Source: JAKLHL01 sp964411885 (GTDB taxonomy: Bacteria; Bdellovibrionota; JAFGOL01). Taken from it: a DNA stretch of 17,787 nucleotides. How positions within the stretch are numbered: position 1 is the stretch's first letter; each line of letters begins with the position of its first letter. The translations under genes and the position numbers were made by a program. The notes under the pieces were generated by a model, which did not search any database, was not told where the DNA came from, and worked only from the letters and a program-made list of their open reading frames with translations. The DNA lies in NCBI GenBank assembly GCA_964411885.1, contig CAYPMK010000028.1, positions 1-17,787 of the forward strand. Direction: 5' to 3'. Of the stretch, positions 6,866 through 15,600 are shown piece after piece.

Positions 6866-8398
6866 ATGGAGCAAAAACAACACGAAAAATTCGATGAAAG
6901 AAAGGTTAGGCTGGAAAAGCTTGAAAAGGTTAGGGAGCAGGGCTTTAGCGGCTATCCAAGAGCAGATTTTAAACCAAACACTATGTCTGTTAAGTTAATA
7001 GAAAGTTTTTCTCATCTTAACGCTGAACAAATAGAAAAGGATTCAAAGATATATAAGATCGCTGGAAGAGTCCTTATGGTAAGGGACTTTGGAAAGGGTG
7101 GTTTTGTCCTTTTAGCTGATCAAGAAGGAAGATTCCAAACTTTTGTATCCAAACAAGAACTTAGCGAGCAGGAATTCTTTTTATATAAACATTTGGATAT
7201 AGGTGATTTTATAGGTGTAGAAGGTTCTTGTTTTAAAACACGAACAGGGGACTTGGCAATAAAAGCACAAAAATTAGTGTTAATGTCAAAATCATTAAGA
7301 CCACTACCAGAAAAATTTCACGGACTTACCGACGTAGAAGCAAGGTACAGACAAAGATATTTGGACATGGTTGTTAATCCTGAATCTAGAGAAGTTTTTA
7401 AGAAAAGAAGTCTTATGGTCAATTACATAAGGAGTTTCTTAAATGAAAAGGGTTTTCTTGAAGTAGAAACACCGATGATGCATCCTATCCCCGGTGGAGC
7501 TACAGCAAAACCGTTCGTTACTCACCACAATGCACTTGGGGTGGACCTTTACATGAGGATAGCTCCAGAACTTTATTTAAAGAGGCTCTTGGTGGGTGGC
7601 TTCCAAAAAGTTTTCGAACTTAACAGGAACTTCAGGAACGAGGGTATTTCAACTTTCCATAATCCTGAATTCACGATGATGGAAGTTTACGTTGCTTATG
7701 CTACCTATGAATACCACATAGAATTGGTAGAAGAGCTTGTTAGTAATATGGTGCAGCATTTTTACCAGTCCGATACAATTACATATCAAGAACACGAGGT
7801 TAGTTTTAAACGACCTTGGGCCAAAATGACAGTGCATGAGAGTGTTAACAAATTTTGCCCAAACATTAGTGAACAGATATTATCCTCACAAAAAGAACTC
7901 TATAAATACATTAAATCAAAACATTATGGAGAATTGGCAAAAAATCCTGATGCTAGCTTGGGCGAATTATTAATGCTTGTTTTTGATGAAGAAGTTCAAC
8001 CAAAAATAGTTAATCCTACATACATAACACACTATCCTGTAGAGATATCTCCGCTGGCAAGACGTTTTGACGATAAACCAGAACTTACAGAAAGATTTGA
8101 GTTATTTATTTGTGGCAAAGAAGTTGCCAACGCTTTTACAGAACTTAACGACCCTATAGATCAAAAAGGTCGTTTTATGGATCAGTTAAAGAAAAAAGAA
8201 AAGGGAGATGAAGAAGCTCATCACTTTGATGATGATTTTATAACTGCACTGGAACATGGAATGCCTCCAGCAGCAGGATTAGGTATAGGAGTTGACAGGC
8301 TTGTGATGCTACTTACTAATTCAGCCTCTATAAGAGATGTCATACTTTTTCCTGTCTTAAGGCCAAAAAAACAAGAAGAAACCAATAATGAAAACTGA
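6866..8398 (+). CDS. lysS: Lysyl-tRNA synthetase, class II
   Basis: It attaches lysine to tRNA-Lys in the cytoplasm. The 510-aa length is typical of the bacterial class II enzyme. Seen in order: an N-terminal OB-fold anticodon-binding domain (about residues 60-150, KIYKIAGRVLMVRDFGKGGF). Then comes motif 1 (about 196, GFLEVETPMM) with the LysRS-typical PIPGGATAKPF, and the linker MRIAPELYLKRLLVGG. Motif 2 starts at Phe256 (FRNEGISTFHNPEFTMME) and motif 3 at about 471 (GLGIGVDRLVMLL). Only the class II enzyme, not the archaeal-type class I LysRS, is visible here. It starts at ATG 6866 after AGAGGAG. Its last 11 bases overlap mazG, beginning a tightly packed string lysS-mazG-mutT-dapA. Co-transcription with dapA links lysine use and lysine/DAP synthesis. 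Confidence 0.97.
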   Translation: MEQKQHEKFDERKVRLEKLEKVREQGFSGYPRADFKPNTMSVKLIESFSHLNAEQIEKDSKIYKIAGRVLMVRDFGKGGFVLLADQEGRFQTFVSKQELSEQEFFLYKHLDIGDFIGVEGSCFKTRTGDLAIKAQKLVLMSKSLRPLPEKFHGLTDVEARYRQRYLDMVVNPESREVFKKRSLMVNYIRSFLNEKGFLEVETPMMHPIPGGATAKPFVTHHNALGVDLYMRIAPELYLKRLLVGGFQKVFELNRNFRNEGISTFHNPEFTMMEVYVAYATYEYHIELVEELVSNMVQHFYQSDTITYQEHEVSFKRPWAKMTVHESVNKFCPNISEQILSSQKELYKYIKSKHYGELAKNPDASLGELLMLVFDEEVQPKIVNPTYITHYPVEISPLARRFDDKPELTERFELFICGKEVANAFTELNDPIDQKGRFMDQLKKKEKGDEEAHHFDDDFITALEHGMPPAAGLGIGVDRLVMLLTNSASIRDVILFPVLRPKKQEETNNEN

Positions 8399-9182
8399 TA
8401 TTCAAAAGTTGGTAGATATAATGGCTAGATTAAGACAACCAGATGGTTGTCCATGGGATAGAGAACAGGACCATGATACTTTAAAACGTTTTTTGATAGA
8501 AGAGGCTTACGAAGTAATAGAGGCTGTAGAAAACAAAGACTATGAACATCTAAAAGAAGAGCTTGGGGACCTTTTGCTTCAAGTTATCTTTCATGCACAA
8601 GTGGCAGAAGAAAATGGATCTTTTAAACTACAAGATGTTATAGATGGTATAAGTAATAAACTAATACGCAGACATCCTCATGTTTTTGACAAAGCAGCAG
8701 GGATCACCTCTCAACAGGTAGAGGTACAGTGGGAAGCAATAAAGATAAATGAGAAGAAAAAGAAAGAGGGTGAACAGAAAAGATCTGCAGTAGATGGTGT
8801 GCCAACGGCTATGCCAGCAACACTACAGGCTGTTAGGCTTACAGAAAAAGCCTCAAGGGTAGGTTTTGATTGGCCGGGCGTTAAAGAAGTAATGGATAAA
8901 ATAGATGAGGAATTAGAAGAATTAAAAATATCTATCTCTAGAGATAAAAAAGAAGAGATAAAACACGAACTAGGTGATCTGTTATTCGCTGTATGTAATC
9001 TTTCTCGGCATCTTGAAATGGATCCAGAAGAAGTGCATAGGGACTGCCTTATAAGATTCAGAAATCGCTTTAAATTCATGGAAAAACTAGCAGAAAAAGA
9101 GGGTAAAAAACTTTCTGACTATACTCTAGAAGAGCAGGATAAATTTTGGGACAAGGCTAAAGAGGTTTTACAGGATGCTTAA
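8388..9182 (+). CDS. mazG: Nucleoside triphosphate pyrophosphohydrolase MazG
   Basis: It hydrolyses NTPs/dNTPs to monophosphate and pyrophosphate, cleaning aberrant nucleotides and influencing (p)ppGpp stress levels in Escherichia coli. The 264-aa, two-domain form matches the full-length E. coli type. Seen: the opening LRQPDGCPWDREQDHDTLK is the hallmark of this family. The first metal site is EEAYE (Glu38, Glu39, Glu42) with EELGD (Glu58, Asp61). The second domain repeats the pattern as EELEELK and HELGDLL near residues 172-200. The ATG overlaps the lysS end by 11 bases, and mutT overlaps its own end by 8, so translation is likely coupled throughout. No oddities seen. Confidence 0.96.
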   Translation: MKTDIQKLVDIMARLRQPDGCPWDREQDHDTLKRFLIEEAYEVIEAVENKDYEHLKEELGDLLLQVIFHAQVAEENGSFKLQDVIDGISNKLIRRHPHVFDKAAGITSQQVEVQWEAIKINEKKKKEGEQKRSAVDGVPTAMPATLQAVRLTEKASRVGFDWPGVKEVMDKIDEELEELKISISRDKKEEIKHELGDLLFAVCNLSRHLEMDPEEVHRDCLIRFRNRFKFMEKLAEKEGKKLSDYTLEEQDKFWDKAKEVLQDA

Positions 9183-9564
9183 AGTAGTAGCAGGTGTGAT
9201 AAGTTCTAATAACGGAAAGATATTGATAGCACAGCGTGGTAGCGGAATGCATTTTGAAGGGTTTTGGGAATTTCCGGGTGGGAAGATAGAACTCGGTGAG
9301 GATCCCAAAAATGCACTTAAAAGAGAAATAAAAGAAGAACTTGAACTTGATATAAATGTAGAGGAAAAAGTTCATTCATGGGCATATAATTATGATTTTG
9401 GTACCATAAATTTTACGGCATACAGGGCAAGCATAAAAGGTGGCCAGTTAAGGACTCTTGAACACATGGCTGCTGTGTGGGTTGAGCCTAGTGACTTAAA
9501 GAACTATAAAATGGTGCCTGCAGACCTTGAGCTAGCTGAACTTATTGGTGGAGGTAATTCATGA
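9175..9564 (+). CDS. mutT: MutT-like Nudix hydrolase (8-oxo-dGTP diphosphatase type)
   Basis: Probable sanitiser of oxidised (d)GTP, preventing its misincorporation. Seen: 129 aa, the size of E. coli MutT. The opening VVAGVISSNNGKILIAQR and GFWEFPGGKIE are typical of the MutT group. The Nudix box is Gly36-x5-Glu42-x7-Arg50-Glu51-x2-Glu54-Glu55 and reads GKIELGEDPKNALKREIKEE. The usual Gly near the box end is Glu here (ELEL), a tolerated variation. The C-terminal EHMAAVWVEPSDL matches MutT. It overlaps mazG by 8 bases and dapA by 4 (ATGA), so two nucleotide-pool cleaners sit side by side. Other small Nudix enzymes share this layout, so the exact substrate is inferred. Confidence 0.88.
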   Translation: MLKVVAGVISSNNGKILIAQRGSGMHFEGFWEFPGGKIELGEDPKNALKREIKEELELDINVEEKVHSWAYNYDFGTINFTAYRASIKGGQLRTLEHMAAVWVEPSDLKNYKMVPADLELAELIGGGNS

Positions 9565-10439
9565 AATTCAAAGGATTGGGAACTGCACTCATAACACCTT
9601 TTAAAAATGGCAAAGAAATAGATTACAACGTCATGGAAAGGCTGCTTGACCAACAAATAAAAGGTGGCGTTGATTATTTTGTTGCAGCTGGAACCACAGG
9701 GGAAGGGACTTCCCTCAGCGAACAAGAATTAATAGAACTTTTGAGCTTTTGTAAGGCTCACAGTTCTGGAAAACCTGTTGTTGCTGGTGCAGGTGGAAAT
9801 AATACTGCTGTACTTTGTGAGAAAATAGAAAAACTTAATTCACTAAAATTAGACGGATATCTTGTGGCCAGTCCTTATTACAACAAACCAACACAAGAAG
9901 GGCTATTAAAACATTATGCAGAAGTCTCTAAAGCGGCAAAAGATACAGCGATAATATTGTACAACATCCCGGGCAGGACTGGAGGCTGGATCTTAAGTGA
10001 TACAGTTGTTGAACTGGCTTCTAAACACAAAAATATTTGTGCTATAAAAGAAGCCTCTGGGGATCTTAATTTTGCAATGGAACTTTATCAAAAGGTTCAT
10101 TCAAAAAGGAATGATTTTACTTTTCTATCTGGTGATGATGCTTTTACCTTACCTTTTATGAGCATAGGTTATCATGGTGTTATATCTGTCATTTCAAACG
10201 AATTTCCAAAGGAGTTAAAAAACATAGTTGATCTTGCTGCTAATGGCGAGTTTAAAAAATCAATGGAACTCCATTATAAAATGCTTGATATGATGAAGAT
10301 AAACTTTATTGAAAGTAACCCGGGGCCAGTAAAATATATAATGAAAAAGATGGGTTATGGAGATGGCTCGGTACGTCTTCCACTTAGTGAGCTAAAAAAT
10401 ACTCAAAAACTAGAAGAGATACTAAAAAGATATATTTAA
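9561..10439 (+). CDS. dapA: 4-hydroxy-tetrahydrodipicolinate synthase
   Basis: It condenses pyruvate with aspartate semialdehyde, the first committed step to diaminopimelate and lysine. Seen: 292 aa, the normal length, with a TIM-barrel aldolase signature. GTTGEGTSL carries Thr45/Thr46, YYNKPTQEG follows, and LYNIPGRTG carries Tyr134 and Arg139. AIKEASGD carries the Schiff-base Lys163, followed by SGDDAFTLP. All catalytic residues expected for DapA are present, which separates it from N-acetylneuraminate lyase and KDG aldolase relatives; GRTG is the DapA form. It is the last gene of the lysS string, with an ATGA overlap with mutT. No clear terminator follows: a strong promoter begins eleven bases after its stop. 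Confidence 0.96.
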   Translation: MKFKGLGTALITPFKNGKEIDYNVMERLLDQQIKGGVDYFVAAGTTGEGTSLSEQELIELLSFCKAHSSGKPVVAGAGGNNTAVLCEKIEKLNSLKLDGYLVASPYYNKPTQEGLLKHYAEVSKAAKDTAIILYNIPGRTGGWILSDTVVELASKHKNICAIKEASGDLNFAMELYQKVHSKRNDFTFLSGDDAFTLPFMSIGYHGVISVISNEFPKELKNIVDLAANGEFKKSMELHYKMLDMMKINFIESNPGPVKYIMKKMGYGDGSVRLPLSELKNTQKLEEILKRYI

Positions 10440-10446
10440 TTTTATT

Positions 10447-10473
10447 TTATTGACAATAAGTAAATAATATTGT
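10447..10473. promoter_or_regulatory. Overlapping inverted repeats within the lipoprotein promoter
   Basis: TTATTG-A-CAATAA (10447-10459) is a perfect 13-base dyad centred inside the -35 box. Next to it, ACAATA and TATTGT (10453-10458 and 10468-10473) form a second dyad with nine bases between the arms, spanning the spacer. Three TATTG half-sites thus cover the promoter. This is the expected look of a repressor operator, but the AT-rich sequence makes chance dyads common. Confidence 0.35.
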
Positions 10474-10478
10474 ATAAT
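10450..10478 (+). promoter_or_regulatory. Perfect-consensus sigma70-type promoter for the lipoprotein gene
   Basis: TTGACA (10450-10455), 17 bases, then TATAAT (10473-10478): exact match to both hexamers and to the optimum spacing. Transcription should begin near 10485, giving a leader of about 22 bases that includes TGGAGG (10495-10500) before ATG 10507. Confidence 0.85.
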
Positions 10479-10506
10479 GAATAATGTAAGTAGCTGGAGG
10501 TTTCTT

Positions 10507-10824
10507 ATGAAACTAACTATAACTTTCTTGTTCATGTTCTTGTTTATCGTTGGGTGTGAACTTACTACAGAACGCGCTCCTGATAATCTTGTGGCAAAGG
10601 ACCTGCAAAAAGACATGGAAAGTAATCTCATGAACGGTGCCACTGGGGATGGGATGTTCGTAGATCAAAATGGATCTATTATTTGTAGCGACGAGCTTTG
10701 TGAAATGGATTGTAATGAAGATACTAAATTAGATTGTACAGATATTGAATGTCAAAAAAGTAGTGAAGCAACAACTACACTTGTTCAACTATTATTGGAT
10801 AACGATATAAATTGTCCTCAATAA
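10507..10824 (+). CDS. Small acidic Cys-rich lipoprotein with EF-hand-like loop
   Basis: Seen: 105 aa. Residues 1-17 (MKLTITFLFMFLFIVGC) form a lipoprotein signal peptide with lipobox IVGC, so Cys17 should be lipidated. The mature part is acidic. It has cysteines spaced C-x4-C-x3-C-x7-C-x4-C in its second half, plus one near the C-terminus. Within this, DCNEDTKLDCTD places Asp/Asn/Asp/Lys/Asp/Asp at positions 1, 3, 5, 7, 9 and 12, the pattern of a dockerin-type or EF-hand calcium loop. The family is not recognised. Start choice: ATG 10507 follows TGGAGG by six bases. An upstream in-frame ATG at 10477 overlaps the -10 box and cannot be used. It is transcribed from its own strong promoter and may be single-gene or read through into the glycosyltransferase run. 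Confidence 0.82.
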   Translation: MKLTITFLFMFLFIVGCELTTERAPDNLVAKDLQKDMESNLMNGATGDGMFVDQNGSIICSDELCEMDCNEDTKLDCTDIECQKSSEATTTLVQLLLDNDINCPQ

Positions 10825-10843
10825 TAAAACCATTTTTTTATTG
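10819..10843 (+). terminator. Weak AT-rich hairpin after the lipoprotein gene
   Basis: CAATAATAAAA (10819-10829) pairs with TTTTTTTATTG (10833-10843) with one T-T mismatch and a three-base loop. It overlaps the stop codon. The stem has almost no G-C pairs and the T-run lies in the right arm, so termination would be partial at best. Confidence 0.35.
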
Positions 10844-10875
10844 ATTTAAAAGCTTTGTCGAAGTAGATTTTGGTG

Positions 10876-11862
10876 ATGAACATTGTTTTTCGCCATAAGG
10901 AATGCTTGCCGGTTAAAACCTATGGGGGTACAGAAAGAATACTTTGGTGGTTAATGAAGGAACTTGTAAAGCTAGGCCACAATGTTTCTTTAATAGGTGA
11001 TCCAAAATCTGATCTAAGACCGATAGGCGCAAAACTTATTCCCGATACAAGAACTAATAATTGGCAAAATTTAATACCCAAAAACACAGATATAGTTCAC
11101 TTAACACTTATGAGTGATATAGAAGCTGTTAAAGAGCATCCTGCGATCTTGACCATACATGGAAATGGAAAGTTAAAGGAACGTTTTCAAAAGAATACGG
11201 TTTTTTTATCCAAGAAACATGCCGCCAATCACAATGCAACTTGTTACGTTTATAACGGTATAGATTTTAGTGAATATCCATTCCAACCTAAATCAAACAA
11301 TAATAAAAGCTGGCAGAATTTTTGTTTTCTGGCAAAGGCAAGTTGGTCTGTAAAAAACCTTAAGGATTGTATAAGGGCCTGTAAAACAGCAAAAAAGAAA
11401 CTTACTGTTGCAGGAGGTAGGACATATAGTTTTTCAAAGTATATTAGGTCTTTGGGATTTATAGATAATAATAAAAAAATGGAAATCTTACGTTCTAGTG
11501 ACGCACTACTTTTTCCTGTAAGGTGGCACGAGCCATTTGGTATAGCAATAATTGAAGCATATACTCAAGGCTTACCAGTGCTTGGATCTAACTATGGAAG
11601 CTTACCGGAATTGATAAACAAAGACACAGGCATTATATGTAGAAACTATTCTGAATTATTAGAGGCTGTATCAAAAGAACAAAATGTTTTTGACGCAGAA
11701 AGGATAAGAGTTTATGCTGAGTCAAAGTTCAATAGCAAAGATATGGCAAAAAGTTATCTAAAGCTTTATGCAGAAGTTATTGAGGGCAAAACTCTTAATG
11801 AAACTTATCCAGAGTATTCATTAAAACAGGACCCAGAGTCCTTATTACCATTTGGGGAGTAA
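10876..11862 (+). CDS. GT4-family glycosyltransferase
   Basis: Probable sugar transferase for a surface glycan, using a nucleotide sugar. Seen: 328 aa from ATG 10876, starting with a Rossmann strand (MNIVFRHK). YGGTERILWWLMKELVKLGH is the classic opening of GT4 (GT-B fold) enzymes. YNGIDFSEYPF at mid-protein marks the domain hinge. The C-terminal domain has FPVRWHEPFGIAIIEAYTQG, where Glu219-x7-Glu227 is the GT4 EX7E motif. It is short for the family. Start is uncertain: in-frame TTG 10870 and GTG 10873 precede the ATG and no good ribosome site is visible. A weak TTGATT-17-TAGATT promoter-like pair (10841-10869) would start transcription about at the ATG, giving a nearly leaderless message. 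Three bases separate it from the next glycosyltransferase. Acceptor unknown. Confidence 0.88.
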   Translation: MNIVFRHKECLPVKTYGGTERILWWLMKELVKLGHNVSLIGDPKSDLRPIGAKLIPDTRTNNWQNLIPKNTDIVHLTLMSDIEAVKEHPAILTIHGNGKLKERFQKNTVFLSKKHAANHNATCYVYNGIDFSEYPFQPKSNNNKSWQNFCFLAKASWSVKNLKDCIRACKTAKKKLTVAGGRTYSFSKYIRSLGFIDNNKKMEILRSSDALLFPVRWHEPFGIAIIEAYTQGLPVLGSNYGSLPELINKDTGIICRNYSELLEAVSKEQNVFDAERIRVYAESKFNSKDMAKSYLKLYAEVIEGKTLNETYPEYSLKQDPESLLPFGE

Positions 11863-11865
11863 ATA

Positions 11866-12636
11866 ATGGGAAATCTTTCACTAGTCATAATAACGTTGGA
11901 TGAAGAACATAATATAGAAAGGTGTATAAGGTCTGTACCTTTTGCAAAAGAAGTGATCGTTGTTGACTCTGGTAGTAAAGATAAGACTAAGCAAGTAGCA
12001 GAAACCCTTGGAGCAAAATTCGTATACAACGAGTGGAAAAGCTTTGGTGCCCAAAAGAAATTCGCGGCACAACTTGCTTCTTGTGAATGGGTTTTGTCTT
12101 TAGATGCTGATGAGTGGCTGAGTGAAGATCTTCAAGACGAAATAAAGCTTGTTATAGATAATGATGGTTGGGGAAGAAATATCTTCAAAATAAAAAGAAT
12201 GAGCCGTTTTCTTGGTCGTTGGATAAAACATGGTGGTTGGTACCCAGATTGGCAAACACGTTTTTACAGAAAGACTTATGCAGAATGGAACGAAAGTGAG
12301 ACCATTCATGAAACTTTAAAAGTAAAAGAAACACCCTCTAAACTTTATGGTATTATGTATCATACTCCGTTCGATAGTATAAAAGATCAGGTAGACTCAA
12401 ATTTTAGATATGCAAAACTTTTGGCAGAAAAAAAATTAAAAGAGGGTGTAAGGATAAGAAACCCTTTGTTAATAGTTATTAAGACCATTTCAAAGTTCTT
12501 TGAGAATTACATAATAAAAAGTGGTTGGATGGACGGTACAGCGGGTTTTGTGATAGCTATTAATTCTGCCCATTCATATATGATACAAATGTACACTATC
12601 TATGTAAGCTCCAAAAAGGAATTAAAGGATGTCTAG
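11866..12636 (+). CDS. GT2-family glycosyltransferase, WaaE/KdtX-like (LPS core type)
   Basis: Probable inner-core LPS glucosyltransferase acting at the cytoplasmic membrane. Seen: 256 aa with a GT-A fold. SLVIITLDEEHNIERCI opens the domain, VVDSGSKDKT gives Asp34, and SLDADEWL gives the DxD metal motif Asp80-x-Asp82. GGWYPDWQTRFYRK and a late His in NETIHE-type context (ESETIHETL) match the WaaE/KdtX group. The C-terminal part (about 195-250) is amphipathic to hydrophobic and may attach to the membrane. GGGGAG just before ATG 11866 overlaps the end of the GT4 gene, so the pair is coupled. Its stop overlaps the dnaE start by 8 bases. The family assignment is firm; donor and acceptor are inferred from relatives. 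Confidence 0.87.
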   Translation: MGNLSLVIITLDEEHNIERCIRSVPFAKEVIVVDSGSKDKTKQVAETLGAKFVYNEWKSFGAQKKFAAQLASCEWVLSLDADEWLSEDLQDEIKLVIDNDGWGRNIFKIKRMSRFLGRWIKHGGWYPDWQTRFYRKTYAEWNESETIHETLKVKETPSKLYGIMYHTPFDSIKDQVDSNFRYAKLLAEKKLKEGVRIRNPLLIVIKTISKFFENYIIKSGWMDGTAGFVIAINSAHSYMIQMYTIYVSSKKELKDV

Positions 12637-15600
12637 GTTCGTACACTTACACCTTCATACTAACTATTCGCTCTTAGATGGTGCAATAAACATAAAAGAG
12701 TTAGCTCGCTATCTTAAAGAAACTGACATGAAAAAATGTGCCATTACAGATCATGGTGCAATGTTCGGTGTAGTTAAGTTCTATAAAGAGATGAAGCATA
12801 ATGGCATAAAACCAATAATAGGTTGTGAATGCTATACAACAAAGGGTTCAAGATTTGAAAGAGTAGCAGATTCAAACCATCTTGTACTTTTATGTCAGGA
12901 TAAAGAGGGTTACAAAAATCTTTCCAGACTTGTTACCCACGCCTACACAGAAGGGTTTTATTATAAACCAAGAATGGACAGGGAGCTTTTAGAAAAGCAT
13001 TCTAAAGGATTGATAGCACTTTCTGCCTGTCTTAAGGGTGAAATAGCGTCTTTAATACTTGAGGGGAGAGAAGAAGAAGCAAAGAAAACAGCAAAATGGT
13101 ACAAAGATGTTTTTGATGGAAGATTCTATCTTGAATTGCAGGATAACGGAATAGACGAACAATACCTAGTTAATGAAAAGATAGTTCAAATAAGCATGGA
13201 GCTTGATATTCCTTTGGTGGCAACCAACGATTGCCATTACATAAATAAAAAGGACGCCTTTGTTCAGGACGTTCTTGTTTGTGTTTCTACAAAAAAGACG
13301 CTTGATGACCCAAACAGAATGAAAATGTCCACTAACGAGTTTTATGTAAAAACTGCAGATGAAATGATGCAGGGCTTTTTTAAGGAATATCCTCAGGCAA
13401 TATCGAATACTCTAAAAATAGCCGACCAATGTGAATTCTCTTTTAAGACAGGTATCCACTATTTGCCTGTGATGGGTAAGACAGAGGATGAAAGCGCAAG
13501 TACAATAGAAAAAGAAGCTCAAAAGGGATTGGAAAAAAAGAATATCCCAGCAGAAAAACAAGTAGAGTATCAAGACAGATTAAAACACGAATTAGATATC
13601 ATACAAAAGATGGGCTATTCAAGTTACTACCTTATAGTCGCTGACTTTATAGCTTGGGCAAGACAGAATAATGTCCCTGTTGGTCCGGGGAGAGGTTCTG
13701 GGGCAGCCTCTTTGGTGGCATATTGTCTTGGAATAACCAATCTTGACCCAATAAAGTATGATCTTATTTTTGAACGTTTCCTTAATCCTGAAAGAGTTAG
13801 TTTGCCTGATTTTGATATAGATTTTTGTAGCAGGAAAAGAGAGGACGTTTATAACTACCTTGTTGGTCGCTATGGACAGGATTATGTTACAAGAATAGCA
13901 ACTTTTGGTTTTCTTAAAGCAAAGAGTGCTATTAAAGACATTGGAAGAGTGCTTGGCTACCCTGTACAAAAAGCACAAGATGTTTCAAATCTTGTGCCGC
14001 TTCTTGATTATGATAAGGGAGAAAACCTTAGGGATGCTGTAGAAAAAGAACCTGCATTAAAAAGATTAGTCAACGAAGACCCCAGCATAGCTAAATTAGT
14101 AGAACTTGCTTCAGCAATAGAAGGCTCTGTTAGGAATTACGGCGTGCATGCAGGTGGTGTTATCATATCTAGTATTCCCGTATTAGATATAGTCCCGTTG
14201 ATCCCAGCAGATGATGTTATAGCAACTCAGTTTGACATGAAGGATGTAGAAGAAGTAGGGCTTGTTAAATTCGACCTTTTAGCGATAGAAACACTTACTA
14301 TAATTGATGATGCTGTTCAATATATAAAAAGGTTTAAAGATCCTGATTTTGATATAGAAAAAATGCCATTAGATGATCCCAACATATTTCAAATGCTTTC
14401 CCATGGGGACACCATAGGTGTTTTCCAGCTTGAATCTCCCGGAATGCAAAAACTACTAAGGAACCTTAAACCAGACTGTTTTGAGGATATAATAGCGGTT
14501 AACGCTCTTTACAGGCCCGGACCACTCGAGGGTGGAATGGTGGATCAGTTCATAAACAGAAAACACGGAAGAGAGGAAATAGAATATCCATTCAAGGAAT
14601 TAGAATCGATATTAAAAGAAACCTACGGCATCATAGTTTATCAGGAGCAAGTTCAGCGAATAGCTTCTACCTTGGCTGGTTATACTATGGGAGAAGCAGA
14701 CCTTTTAAGAAGGGCTATGGGTAAAAAGAAAGCAAAAGAAATGGAAGAACAAAAGGCTCGCTTTCTTGATGGTGCACAAAAAAACGGGCATGACCTTAAA
14801 AGAGCAGATGAACTTTTTGAACTTATGGCAAAATTCGCTGGTTATGGTTTTAACAAAGCACACGCCGCAGTTTATGCTTTTAACGCCTACGTTACCGCCT
14901 ATCTTAAATATTATTATTCTGTAGAATTTTTATCATCACTGTTAACATCCAAAATGAACAAAGATTTTGACTCCTCTGAACTCTACATAAGTGATGCGTT
15001 AGCACACGGTATAAAATTATTGCCACCAGATGTGAACGAGAGTGTTCTTTTATTCGAGCCAAGGGGCAAGGCCATAAGGTTCGGTTTCGGGGGTATAAAG
15101 AATGTGGGTTCAGCCTCTATTTCTGCAATAATGGAAGAAAGAGGTACCAATGGTCTTTTCAAAAGTTTTTTTGATTTTTGTTTTAGAGTAGATACAAGAA
15201 AGGTTAACAAAAAGACAATAGAGTGCTTAGTGAAAGCAGGGGCTTTTGACTGTTTTGGTATAGAAAGAGGACTTTTATATTCTAATATAGATAAGTTTAT
15301 GGATGAGGCTGAACACGCAAGAAAAGAAAAAGAGAGTGGACAATTCAACCTTTTTGGCGATGCTACAAAAACTGGTAAAAATGACTCTGACATACTAGAC
15401 AAGAACAGAAGTACTTGGACAAAAGCAGAACTCTTGTCTTACGAAAAAGAGATAGTGGGTTTTTATGTATCTAGTCATCCGATGGAAGTATACGAAGAAC
15501 TTTTAAGGGCTTCTTGTGTACCAGAGATCTTTTCTATTCAGCAAATGCCATCAGACAACTCTTTGATAGCTGCTGGTATTATTACTTTGCAGAGGGAAAT

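Noticed and set aside
10477..10506. Upstream ATG extending the lipoprotein by ten residues
   Set aside because: This ATG overlaps the -10 box and would lie upstream of the transcription start. It would also spoil the lipoprotein signal.
13619..13978. 119-codon minus-strand open frame opposite the DnaE active-site region
   Set aside because: It lies opposite the most conserved part of dnaE, so its openness follows from codon bias there.
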